Part shown: piece after piece, positions 22,376 to 35,424 of the stretch | How positions within the stretch are numbered: position 1 is the first letter of the stretch | How the letters are laid out: every line of letters begins with the position of its first letter | Assembly: GCF_001625305.1 (NCBI RefSeq) | Contig: NW_017804387.1 | Coordinates: 73,624 to 137,623 of the forward strand | From: Branchiostoma belcheri | Lineage: Eukaryota; Chordata; Leptocardii; Amphioxiformes; Branchiostomatidae | Direction of reading: 5' to 3' | Length of the DNA: 64,000 nucleotides | Translations under genes and position numbers: made by a program | Notes under the pieces: generated by a model | Told to the model about the DNA's origin: nothing | Database searches by the model: none | What the model saw: only the letters and a program-made list of their open reading frames with translations

Positions 22376-22790
22376 CAGGGGTGCCAGAGTATACAGTGCA
22401 ATTTTACGGAATACTGCGCAATTTCACGGAATACTGCGCAATTTTACCGAATACCGTGCAATTTTACCGAATACCGTGCAATTTTACCGAATACCGTGCA
22501 ATTTACGGAATACACTGCAATTTTACGCAATACAGTACAATCGTATTAGTATACAGTGCAATTTTAAGGAATACAGTGCAATCGTATCAGTATACAGTGC
22601 AATTTTACTCGTAAAATTTTACTCGTAAAATTTTACTCGTAAAGTTTTACTCGTAAAGTTTTACTCGTAAAATTTCACTGTATACTAGTAAAATTGCACT
22701 GTATACTTGTAAAATTGCACTGTATTCCGTAAAATTGCGCTGTATTCCGTAAAATTGCACTGTATACTCTGGCACCCCTGGATTCCGAAT
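22376..22790. mobile_element. Palindromic element made of 20-bp tandem units
   Basis: Ends CAGGGGTGCCAGAGTATACA and complement. The left half is tandem units of 'gtgcaattttaccgaatacc', the right half the inverted version, joined by 'ttttactcgtaaaa' repeats (22606-22675). No matching target duplication seen. Terminal CAGGG resembles hAT-type ends. Confidence 0.75.
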
Positions 22791-23659
22791 CACATTAAGA
22801 ATTATGTGAACGTAAAAGGCAAGTCGGTAAATCTACGTACATACACCCCCAGGGCAGAGACTAGGAAAATGTTTAGGTTGTGCTCCAATTCATTTACCTT
22901 CGCCAAAAACGTTATGTTTTCGGTAACAGGGGTGCCCTAATTCCGACCTACCCCTAATTCCGTACTAGTTTGATAAAATCCTTGTTGCGGTGTTATGCAT
23001 GGGAGCACGCGCCTATAAATAGCCACAAGAATGGACGAAGTTTTTGTGTTGTTTATAGTAAATAATAGTAAACAATGTTTGTAGTAACGTCTCTACGTAC
23101 TGTATGGTATCTCAATAAACTTAGAAAACCTTTACTCAGCCGATAAAGAATTTGTATATATTTGAATATATTCCCACCTGTGAGGCACAAATCGGACGAC
23201 AATGTGAGAGATACTTCAGTGCTGATCCGCCACGGAATCACTTCTGCATGGAAAGAGATCTGTAATCTGTCACTTCGTAAACAATTAGTCTGTCAAAACT
23301 TCACCTCTGACATGAACAATTTGAACATCACGGATACCTTTGAGTGGCGCATAAAGTGGATATTCTGTGACTTTCCATAGTGTAAATCGCTATTTTAGTG
23401 CATTTGGCTGAACGAATATCATAGAAGGACCAACATCAGATGTAAGAATAGTTTATGCCTACTTGAAATACCATACTGGAATAATTTAGTCAATCAAGGA
23501 AATGTTGGGGTGATGACATTTTTAACCACACCTTAGCACACCAATTCCTGGCACGTACACAAAGAAAGGTCGTTCACCGATTAGATCAAATGTAGATTAC
23601 GAATTTACGTTAAATGCGAACTGCTGCCTACGAGGGATCGAGCGAGGGGCAGGCATCTA

Positions 23660-23845
23660 GTGGCTGCCGATCACGTGAAGAGCACGTGTAAAATAACAAT
23701 TCATCAAGAGAAGGTACTTCATGACAGGTTTCAGATGTTGAACATTCTTGCTCACACAGGTGTGTCGTCTGGACGCAAAGTTCATCGTGACAACGAGATC
23801 ATTATCTATACCCGCTCAGCTCAACTCGATTTCAAGTAAAGACAG
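23660..23845 (+). promoter_or_regulatory. Candidate DUOXA non-coding first exon/promoter, copy 2
   Basis: Second copy of the sequence at 22083-22287, 250 bases before the acceptor of the first coding exon (24098). It ends GACAG|GTAATT. Splicing 23845 to 24099 would give a short 5'UTR before the ATG at 24116. Confidence 0.45.
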
Positions 23846-24115
23846 GTAATTTATCTATATGTAGAGACATTTGCCAAGAGTCAAGCCGAACAGAGGCATT
23901 TGTAGACATATCCGTACATTGCCCTTAGCTATACAATTAAATAAAGGTCGCTTTGATCTTTTATTTTATTATATTTTATTATATTAACGCTGTCAAAATT
24001 GAAACAACTTGAATGTCTTTTCTCCACGGGAAAGGGGAAGTCTACGATTCAGATTAATCTGTATGGCTTCATGACGTTTTTTTCTCCAAAGTTGGCAGAA
24101 AAAGACTGTGAGAGA

Positions 24116-24265
24116 ATGGGGCTACTGGACGGATGGCCGCCATTTTACCCCGAGTTCAGGACAGGGACGATGTTCGCCAGCGAGCTGTTCCCTTACGTCA
24201 TCGTGGTGCTGGTGTTGGCGCTCGCCTTCCTCGCTCTGGCGCCCGGAATCCGCGGGAAAACTAAG
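24116..24265 (+). CDS. DUOXA: DUOXA coding exon 1
   Basis: Encodes 50 residues from MGLLDGWPPFYPEFRTGTMF to APGIRGKTK, with the first membrane segment. The acceptor gttggcag at 24091-24098 means the ATG at 24116 is probably in the second transcript exon. Donor AAG|GTGAGA, phase 0. The frame stays open upstream of the ATG, but family length and the WPPFYP start favour 24116. Confidence 0.92.
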
Positions 24266-27200
24266 GTGAGAAGTACCACAGTAAAGCTAAGGTCCCAATT
24301 GGGAAAAGGGGCCCTGGCGGGTAGTTCCCGGGCTGTTTTTTACCACTTTCGGGCGGGACCCCGACGTGGCCCCGCGGGGCACCCTGCGGCTACCGGGCTA
24401 TTTTTTGGCCCGTCGGGGCCCCGATAAGAATTTAATTCTGAGTTAAATTGTACCCGGGCCCCTTTGACAAAAAGACGTCGTGACCTCATCGTGAGAACAC
24501 CGAGAGGTACCCCTCCGGTTGCCGGCATTCCACCGGGACACATTTCTTACGTCACAGACCAGATGAACAGAATAAAGGTGTGTACTTCGTAAACCCGGGT
24601 AAAATGTGTGACCTCACAGATCAAATGATCACAACAAATACGTGAATTCTGCATTACGTATAGGTCAATACAAGACATCGTCAGAGAATCTGCTGGGTAC
24701 CTGCCGGGTGCCTGCCGGAGACCGACCAAAGAGGGTGACAAAATTTCTAACAAAATGCTACTGAAGGAAACTTTTAATTGTGACCACGACAGCCGATGCC
24801 CGCTCGACTCCTGAACCCGGCCGGGGCCAGCCGGGGCTACATCCCCGACGGGCGCCGGTGNNNNNNNNNNNNNNNNNNNNNNNNNNNNNNNNNNNNNNNN
24901 NNNNNNNNNNNNNNNNNNNNNNNNNNNNNNNNNNNNNNNNNNNNNNNCACAAGGCTCAAAGGTCCACTTTTTGGTCCACTTTTTATGTAAAGGTCCACTT
25001 TTTGGTCCACTTTTTATGTAAAGGTCCACTTTTTGGTCCACTTTTTATGTAAAGGTCCAAGATTTTCCTTGAAAAGATAGACTGGAATCGTAGAAAAACT
25101 GCTTCCTGTGTCATTGAATAAAAAGTTATCTCCGATTTTTTCTTTGAAATCCTCTCAAAAACGCACGAAATGCCATTTTAGAAGGTTCATTTTTCAAAAT
25201 TTTCCGGGGCCCTAGGAACCTCGCGCCTTCGGCGCTCGCCTCGCGCCTACGGCGCTCGAGGTCCCCTCAAGCAGTGGGAAGAACCCCCCCATTCAAAATC
25301 CTGGCTACGGGCATGGCCTTATTCTTACTCTCCGAGCAGAGGTTGGTGGGGAAGCTTGTAACCTTTTCATCATATTCCCCCTTTTCCCCCTTTTTCCTTT
25401 GCTACAGTTGGTGTGGGTATCGACAGGGAAAAAAAGAAAAAAGAAACGGGATATATGATAAAAAGATCACAATCGTCCCCACCAACCTCTGTGAATATAA
25501 AGTACTCTCTATACTTATTCTCACCTTCTTACCCGGCCGCATATAGACCCGCTGGTCTGTCAGTTATCAGCCCCAAGACCTATTCTGTGTGAAGAACTAA
25601 AGTTTCTCTTCCTCCAAGTCCCTCTGCTCTCTCTGCGACCTCTCTGATCTGATCTTCCCACCTCTTTCTTGATCTACCAGTTATTCTTTTCTACAACGTT
25701 CCACCTAATTGGAACCATACAAATATGACCTAGAATTAAGTTGGTAAAGGTTAGAGGGAGGTTAGAATAGGACTTGCCTAGAGCGCTGTGTTGTTAGCCA
25801 GCCGAGAGACGATATTCCCATTTGTCATGTTTGATTGTTGCCCCAAGGACATGATCCTTGGTTGCACACGGATGGCAGGACCTTGACCAGCAACAAACGG
25901 GAGACTTTTTTACCCACACGCGTGCGGGTGGGCGAAGACCTTAGCACGAATGAGAATAAAGGCATTCATATCTTTAAATACAATAACTCCCACAATGCAA
26001 AAATAGGTAAATATGTAAAACACTGCTTTGTCATTAGAAAAAAACCCATGGTTAACCCTACTCGTTTGTAACTCTATATCAAAGACTTATAGCTAGCTCT
26101 TATTGTTTTAATAATTTGTTCAAGACAATAGTTTTGTCATATATTGTACCATGTACAACTGTCGTGCAATTAAATTTTTACGTACCACTGCAGGTAAAAT
26201 AGTGTTTGCAAAACTTTCATCTTGATTCAAAACACCCCACCAACCTGTGAAGTAGGTAAAGAGGAAAAAATGATGTTAAATCGACTCACTGGACCGTTTT
26301 GTTTTGTTCCGTCCAGTGTGGGATTAAGACAAGGAGAAAGTGAGAACCCGCTCTTCAGCGTCACAATAACGGAACTGCTGAAGCTTGCGGTAGAAATGTC
26401 GGTACTTAAACATACAAAAACATTTTTTTTCTCTCTTTTGTGGATCGTCGCGATCTGTAGGGTACTTTGTTCACTAGAACGTCCACACCTGAAGAGGTAC
26501 TATAACAACACACTGCAGCGCGTTAGTTGAGGATGAGGTTCTGGTGGTTACAGGTTGAAGTCATCTGTGACAACTACACTGGTCCGAAACTACCGGGCAT
26601 TTGTGATAAATAATTAGAACATTGAACCATCTACAAGGGGTCGTGTGGCGCAGCGGTAGCGCGTTCGGCTCGGGAACTAGAGGTCCAGGGTTCGATCCCC
26701 ACCCATGTCACCGATCTTGTGCCCTTGGGAAAGGCACTTTACACGAATTTCCTCACTTCACTCAGGTGTAAATGAGTACCTTCGGTTAGGGACGTCCCTC
26801 GGATAGGACGTAAACTGGAGGTCCCGTGTTTGAGGAGAGCCACACCTCGAGCACGTTAAAGATCCCACCACACCTTTCGAAAAAGAGTAGGGGCATGCCC
26901 CGGTGTGCGATGGTCCAAATTCTACAACCCAAATACCACAGTGTAGCAGAATCATCAGCAAGTTGATGTTGGCTACCTTAACCTCCAAGACCAAGACAAG
27001 TTTTGACAAGTTTTGACTTTATGTCTAAAGCACAATTGGTTTTAAAAGGGTCGTGTGGCGTAACGGCGGAATGCTCGTCCCAGAACCAAGAGGTCCCTAG
27101 TTCGAATCCTGCCATGCCACCGATCTTATGCCCTTGGGAAAGGCACTTTACACAACTCTCCTACTTCACTCACTCAGGTGAAAAGGAGAATTGTCCTCTG

Positions 27201-30200
27201 CGTTGGTGGCGACATGAAAATATATATAAAGTTGACTACTTGAGTCTGCCGTCACCATGTATTGTCTTTAAATGTTGTAATAAAAACGTAAAAGTAAGAT
27301 CAGGCTGCTGGACTGTGGACTACAGGTGGATTCAGTCTGTTTCTTTCTTAACATTTGATTGGCGGTTGTTAAACGTTCCGCAACGTCATGGAGGTCACTA
27401 ACCAGTATCAATCAAAAGAGATTTTAAACAGGTTTACAAGGACTATGTACACAACCATGTAAGCCACATTGTCACTGATTGGTTGACCTAGCTTTAAATA
27501 AAACCGCGCTGTAGAGCAGTTCAAGTGACCTACAGAACAGCAGGATACCCGAAGGGGCAATGATAAAGTTTAATATTAACGTTTGCCAGACAAGAGATGA
27601 ATTGATATTTCTAAATTAATGGTGGTTTCATCGGCCAAGCTTAGGCGAGGTCCCCCTATGTCACCAGGTAAAAGCTAAATAGTTATTAATATGCTTACAC
27701 AGACGCTATTGAATTAGAAACCGAGCTACGCTAAGCCGAAGCACGTTTCCGTCTCGTGAACGGACGTTGCCATTTTAAATGGTCGATGACATTTCGCTGA
27801 ATGTTCGCTGCATGTCCGAGCGTATCATAACTTTTTTTCGGATAAAAAAAAGCAACATTTAAATTGTAAATGTGCGACAGCATGATAAAAATAGTAAATA
27901 TATAAGCGAAAAGACAGAGCACAAGATTCGAACCCGGGTCTAAAAAGCCTAATCCTTAACCCCAAATCCTCCACAGGATGGCGTTGACGGAACGTTCTGA
28001 TCCACTTACGACCGTATAGAAGACGAAAATTAGCTTAGCCAAATGGAGATAAAATGGAGATAATTGTTTTTGGTGTGTCTGTGTGCGTTGTACACAAAGA
28101 AAACCCCCCAAAATACACAACTCTCTACAGCAACGTAGGAACATGATAGGATAACCATTTTCGAAGTTGAACTTTGTTTCTATAACGTCTGCTCACCTAT
28201 CAAATATCATTAGGATCCCTTCACAATTTTTTTAGTTATCCTGCATACATGCAATTGATAAATGTACAAACATTCCGCTAAAATACGACTTAAAAAAGCC
28301 AGATGCGCCATTTTTCAACTTGAACTACATTTTAGAACAGCTACCCACATGCCAAAAATAAAAAAAATCTATCCACAAATAATCGAGTTATGGCGTTGAC
28401 CTTAATACGGGGACACGTCACAGTTGCTCCACCAAAATCTACCGATTCCATATTTTTCTGACGAAAGCAAAGATATACTAAAGGCCATGTGGGGCGCTGA
28501 TAGCCTGACTGAACCTCGCTTTTCGCCGGCTCCCTACTTAGTCCGCCACCTTGGGTCCGCCACCATCATTTTCCTAATGTCTCCAACTATACCAACTATA
28601 CCAGTCTCTTTGCAAAGTTCAGGCATAAGTCACGTCGACGGGCATCTAGTGTAGGCAGGTCTAAGATGCTGCACGCCTCCCTGTAGGATGTGTAGGCCGG
28701 TCCAAGAACTATGCGGCAGGCCCTTCTCTTGAGGGTTTCGATCCTGGCACGTTGTGCCGTTCTAAGTCCGGCATACCACGCAGGAGCGGCGTACTCACAT
28801 GCAGGGCGCACAAGGGTCTTGTAGCTCGTCAGTAAGTCTTCTCGGGAGAGGTCGAAACACCGTAGTCCTTGAGTAAGAACAGTTGTGTTTGATATGATAA
28901 ACTTATCATAAGCTGTAGACTCGGAAAGACAATATTGGCGATTGTCCGGACGCCTGAAGTTAGGAGACGATAACAAGCGCAAGGATGGGGCATAGATGGC
29001 AATGGAACAAAATGCTTCTGTATCTGTGTAGCCGGTATAACCACCCCTCGACGTAACACACCAGCTGCAAAGACAATAGAGAAAATGAAATTATGTTGCA
29101 CAGAAGAGAAACTGTCGCCCCGAAAATGATACCATGTAAATGTAACGTTACATGGTTTCTAGTTCAGAGAAAATATCATTTACATCCCATGTGTCCCATG
29201 TTTGTCCTACTTTTTGAGCGTTTGTCCATTCTTGGAGAACAACTGACAACTCTATTTGGGTTAAGTTTCCCTTCTCAAAACCGCGCCTTGTATCTTATGT
29301 TCACGTCACATGTACACGTCTTGCTTCTACATCTATTGTCAGTCTTTGACTGTGATCAGCCTCCGTCAGGCCTTACAGGGGCACGGATGGTAGGATTCGG
29401 TAAAAAGGGAAGAATAATTGGCCAGGAGAGTCAGCCCACGGGAAGGGTAATTTCCCGCTAACGGCGCGGGTAAGTGAACTCTAAGCCGGTGGCCAAACTT
29501 CCATGGCCAATTATTCTCCATACAGTATTTGGCTACATATTACTGCTTTTGAACCGCGTTGTTAGTCTGATATCTGATGACAGAGACTAGACTGTGATGT
29601 CTGATACATTATTTCTTTCATATGATCCACCAGAGACTGATGTACTGCGTCCAAGTGTTCTTCGCCATCGTGGTTGGTGGGATCATCATAAGTAAGTACA
29701 CGATAGATCTTCTTTATCGTTTGTCGGACATATTCAAAGAGAGAAATGAAATGAAGTGTTAAAGGCATCCAACGTGATTTCAGAGCAGCAAAACTGGATT
29801 TTCAAACTCAATTTTTCATTTTTTTTTTGTCATTCTAATGCAGTAAGTTGGATCATCCTTACTTCATCGCATACTGATATCTGTGATGCAAAAATGCGAT
29901 GTCACTGACGGGAAACGGTTCGTTGTTTCGTATAGCCCCGGTCACAACCCGCTGTACGTGCCTTTTGTCCGTACGATTTATTGGGAGGCTACGTCTGCTG
30001 CGTTTTGGGAAGGAGTGGCGTCGACGCACGTCACTCGCACGGTTTCGCAAGGTGTAAGAGTGGGGTCTGCACGCCACGTCTGGCCGTGAGCGGTTGCGTG
30101 CATCGTACGTTGCGCAAGTGGTAAGTGAGTTGTACGTGCTTATAACGTACGATCTCTGTGCGATTGCAACTTTACCGTAAGGAGGCCGTACTCACACGTG

Positions 30201-33200
30201 CGTCTTTCGTACGGTACGTACGGGGCACGCGCGTCGCCGGTACGCTCGCACGCACGGGTGGTGAATCCGCAGACCGCACGTAGAAAAAGTTTTACATGCA
30301 CTTAAAGTTTTACGGCGTGTCTGCGTGCTCCAAAATCCGTAGGATTCCGTACGGAGGTGGTACTCACCACGCACGGATGCCCTACGTTTGCCCACGTTTT
30401 TGCACGTAGACAGCACGCAGAAGCACGTACGGCGGGTTGTGACCGAAGCTTATCCTAGGCCGGTTCTACCTATTGACGGTCCCCGAAATCATTTATGTAT
30501 TTCTTATCTAGTTTCTGTCTTTTCTGTGGTAAATTAAAAGATACGTCTCACGTAGCTTGTTTTGGGGCTACTTCAAACGCTTCATACTACTAGTACGGTA
30601 AATGGCACTAAATGTCAGTATCAAAAAGATTTCCTCATCCAGAATGATTTTGTTTTGCTGGACTGAAATTGCATTGGATGGCTTTAACCACCAACACATA
30701 TTTACTGTCGAGTAGTACCAGATGTTGTTATTATGCCAACCTGAAAATTCGTGCCCGAGGAAAAGTATTCTCAGAGGTTTGGACTTTTACTTACTTTGTT
30801 TTTTATCGGGCTTTCTTTTTGGCACACAAAAAAGATACAGTATAAAAAAAGCCCCAAAACACGTCCCAAAAAACAAGCTAAAGGCCAAAGCTCTGCTTGG
30901 AGAGTAGAGGAAAAGGTGGTTTCTTTAATGTTGCCTATGTGCCTTTATAGGCGAGATGATTCCTCATCCACCTTGAGTCTTTATTCGGCTAGGCCTTTAT
31001 TCTATAGCCCCAGTATAGGATTATCGACACCAACACAACCATGTTACACTGAGATGCTGACAGTGATCAATGGAGCTCATGCTCTCCAGGGCACCTTAAT
31101 GCTAATGGCATTGCCTAAGGACAGCTTTATTGCGTCAGCTAAGGACATCGTCATTGAGTCAACTAAGGACATGTCATCATTCTTCAGTTACCTAAGGACA
31201 TCGTCTTTAAGGACATCTACCTGCTTTTAGCTATTCTACGCACAATATTAAAGACAGCCAATGCAATTTCAGGGCGGCAAAACTGGATTTTCAAAGTCCA
31301 TTTTCTGGTCGTTCTTTTAATGTAGAAAGTTGAAACAATCCCAGTAAAAGGCAGTATCCCATAACATACTGATATCTGTGAGGCAAAAATACGGTGTCGC
31401 TGACGGAAAACGGTTGCATGTTTTGTATCGTAGTACAGGCTGGTTCTAGCTATTTATAAACGGTACCAAAATTAAAAAAATAAAGAGACGCATCGCGTAG
31501 CTTGTTTTGGGGATATTTCAAACATTTGAATATGCTACGAAAGGGCAGTAAATGTAAATATCAGACAGATTTCGTCATCCAGAATATTTTTCTGTTTTGC
31601 CGCCCTGAAGTTCCATTGGATGTCCTCAATGTCGCATTTCTCGTAGATCGGCTATTACTGGTAGCCTCTACCAGGCTTGGGGAGGCGGCTGGAAAGAGTA
31701 GAAATCGGTCAAATAGAGAGATAAGCATGCCGGAGGAGTTTGTCCGTTAAGAGAACAGTTCGCCGCACTGAGATAGTTCTTCTGTTGGAATAATGAGGGG
31801 ATTACTTTTATGCCGTTTGATCATGGCGACTCCCGACAGGCTTGGGGTGCGGCGAACTGTTCTTTCAACGGACAAACTCCCTTGGCATGCTTCTCTCTCT
31901 ATTTGACCGATTTCTACTCTTTCCAGTCGCCTTCCCAAGCCTGATAGAGGCTAGTTTATTTCACCTTATGATATGTTCCGTCCCAGTTTGCGCATACGGA
32001 CAGGACTGGGACGTGGCGTCCGTCAGTACCGTGACGGCGTACAAGGCACGGAGCGCCGCCCACATCCCGGCACAGATCTCCGTCAAGATCGGGCTCAAGT
32101 CCTTCAACGTCACCATGACAGGTATTTTACCATCAAAGTTCATCTGAGTTGGTAAATTATATGTACATATAGAGAAAATCAAACTGTTTTCCAACTCGAA
32201 AGAAATTTGACCCACCGAATTTCTTAACTGAACTAGGTATTTAACCCAAGTGCTGTAGACACTTCTGATTTTTTTCCGCACGTGTGACGTCAGCACTGGG
32301 TCAAAGTTCGACGGAAGTCGGTACCTCCCCCCGTCGCGGTTGAGAGCTGGTATGCCCTGATGTAAATGGCTTCCTTCATTTCAACATCTTTAATTGACCC
32401 AGTGCTGACGTCACACGTGCGGAAAAATCACACTTCTACAGCACTTGGGTCAGATAGCTGATGATCACAGGTATCTATTCACACAGTAATTGTACCTTTG
32501 CTGTCACGTGACTATGACGTGATTTAGCGTCCGCCATGTTGGTGGGTTAGATGCGTGTGAAATCATCACGTGAGAAGTGTTCTTGTCCGTTAATTTTTCC
32601 TAATTCAAAAGTTCCAACACATTTTTATTACAAAACGTACGTGAAAAAAAAACTCTCATCTTTTGCCTGTCTGCTCATATTTCTTCCAGGTGAACGCCTT
32701 CGTATATACGAGTGTGACAGGGGCGTGCCTGATCTCACGGCCATTCGAAACGCAATGGCCACCTTCACAATAATCCATGTACATGTAAGCATGCAACACT
32801 AAGACAATTTTTCATCATCCTTCTATACCAGGCATGCCGGGTAACCAGTCCGGCGGCAGACTGCAGTACAGTGAGCGGTACGCGCTGGACCTGCGGGAGT
32901 TTTCCCAGGACCTGCACACGTCCCACCTGGCGGGCGTGCCCTACCCCGTCATCAAGGTGGCGGAGGACATGGCTCTCACCAAGCTGGCGGAGTACAGCAC
33001 CACGGGACACTACACCATGATGCTCATGTGGTAGGCTTCACTCTCCAAGCAGCGGTTGGTGGGGAAGAAGGTGACATTTGAGCCCTGCGACCTGTGGCAG
33101 AAGTGGGTGGGAGTAGCGACAGAAAACAGGGCATATTCACAAATTTCACACTTCCCATAATGCCTAGTAAAAGTCACGGATATGACGTAAGACAACCCCC

Positions 33201-35343
33201 TCCCCTTTCCTGGATGTAATATTTCCAACAAGTTCTATCGACAAACTGGTCAACTATTGTTTTGAATTATTTCTCTAGTATAAAGCGCATGCCATAATTG
33301 CATTTTTGTTGGAATTAGAGAAAATGAAGTACCTTCTATCGTTCTGTAAGAAACCAGGAGGAGACAGTAGAAACAGATAAAAAACCCTTGGTCCCGGGCC
33401 GGATTCGAACTCACGGCTCCCGGGCCACAGTCAGACGCTCTAACTGAGTGAGCTAAAAGGTCTAGACCTATTAGACCCGTTGGCTGGGTCAGTTGGTAGC
33501 GCCTATAAACCCCCAACTGTTACAGTTCTAATATACGTAATGCGACCGTGCGAGTAGGAGAGTCTTCGGTAGAAAGTAGAACGATAGAAGGTACGTTATT
33601 TTCTCTAATTCCAACAAAAATGCAATTATGGCATGCGCTTTATACTAGAGAAATAATTCAAAACAATAGTTGACCAGTTTGTCGATAGAACTTGTTGGAA
33701 ATATTACATCGAGGAAGGGGGAGGGGTAGTCTTACGTCATATCCGTGACTTTTACTAGGCATTATGGGAAGTGTGAAATTGGTGAATGGTAGAAAAGTCA
33801 CAATCTTCCCCACTAACCTCTACTTGGTGTGTAGTAAGCCTCTCTGCAGAGACGCTGATAGAATATTTTTACATTTTCAGGCCGCTTTACTTTTCTGGCA
33901 GCCAGTTATCCCAGCTTCAGTTTTCGCCGTCATTTCCGTAAGAAATCGAATCTCAGGGAATTGTTTACTCAAGCAACTGGATAGATTTTGAAGAAACTGT
34001 CAGACTGTTTCAAGTAGCATTTTTATCAAAATCTATGCAGTTGTATGAGTAACAATTTATTGTGTATCTCATTACCAGAATGTCTAACCTTCATCGAACT
34101 CGAGTTCTCATTGTGGCCAAAGCTTTCTCCAAATTTCGAACGAAAAACAAGACAAACCAGATCAATTTTCTCTTCAAACCTTTTGGATGTAATTTACAAG
34201 TTTTTCTTCCCTTGGTGCTGGAAGGAAAATTTTTCAAACTTTTCGTTTGTTTTTGTTTTCATTTCGCAAGAAATTTATTAAACGTGCCTTGTCTCTCAAC
34301 GCGGCAGTTTTGTAGCCTCCGATCCGAGCGGGTTTGTAGAATTGTAGAAGCGTCTTTTGCCGCCGACAGATCCGCCTCGAAGGCAAAAGCTAGAAGAACA
34401 CGCTAACAATTCTACAAAACGCCCAACCGCTCGGAGGACTGCACAGGAGGCTAGAAGTTTTGCCCATCGATCCATCAATGCATGATGTACAAAATGACTA
34501 ATAAACTGGTGGACGTCCCAACTACTAAGTACCTAATACCTGCCCAGAAAAGAACAAGAAATAACCATGCCTTCAAATATCAGAGTTATCAACCAAGGAT
34601 TGAGGCGTTCAAGAATTCATTCTTTCCTAGAACTATCGCAGAGTGAAACTCACTGTCACCAAGTACAGTAGGGGCATTGTCATTAGATAGCTTTAAACAA
34701 TGTCTAGAGTTAGATGTCCAAGGGCTATGTGTAACGTCGATTGGTGTAATGTAGCCAGCTGCGCCGCCACGCCGCGTGCCTGCGAAGCTGGTATGTAACG
34801 CCAAGGGGCGGTTATACCGGCTACTAGTATATAGAGTACAGATACAGATACAGAACGGTTTTACCCAACACATGCAGGCTGTCCCTCTCCCTCTGGGTGC
34901 TGACGGGGCTGCTGTTCTCCCTGGTGCGGCGGTACGGCGCCTACTGTCTGCTGCTCACCGGCATCACGCTCATGCTCGCTGTCGTGCCGGTGGCATCCAC
35001 TCGACTCGGACCTGCACATGTCATCCACTTCCCCAACGCCACCTTGCGATTCTCGCTGGGATGGTGCTTCTGGACAGCCCTAGTCACTGGTGAGTAGTGT
35101 GACGTGCATGATATCTTAATACGAGTTGTCTACAATGATTTCTCACACAACATAGAGTGCGGTTTATATATCACCGAACAGTGTTAAAGCCGATTTACGC
35201 CTGTTAAGAACTGAACATAGCTTGTAGGACATTGCGGCATATGAACTGTAGTACTCATCTGGAACACCACAGTTGTATCAGTCTGTATGTAACGTCTAAA
35301 TGTAATTTCCTCCATGGGAAATGGAGGTATTATTTTTGGCACG

Positions 35344-35424
<81 letters not shown>

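Larger units (their letters stand above)
20496..24098. promoter_or_regulatory. Shared upstream region of DUOX and DUOXA
   Basis: Between the DUOX ATG and the DUOXA coding exon. It holds a Harbinger-type MITE (21592-22005), a palindromic 20-bp-repeat element (22376-22790) and two copies of a roughly 200-bp sequence ending in a splice donor (22083-22287, 23660-23845). 20496-21590 holds no further gene that I can support; part is probably DUOX 5'UTR. Confidence 0.45.
24266..28595. other. DUOXA intron 1, 5' part
   Basis: A GC-rich patch (24290-24480), the gap, tandem repeats, the 25336 MITE and two SINEs. The rest is AT-rich with no supported gene. Confidence 0.5.

Noticed and set aside
24547-25041. 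Open frame of 164 codons on the minus strand
   Set aside because: It crosses the N gap and a 33-bp tandem repeat; no supported coding signal.
26640-26712. Functional tRNA gene
   Set aside because: A and B boxes are present but the cloverleaf arms do not pair convincingly, and it runs into a SINE body present in other copies.
28596-28990. Intact retrotransposon gene
   Set aside because: Only the C-terminal part of reverse transcriptase is present; no endonuclease or catalytic palm motif.
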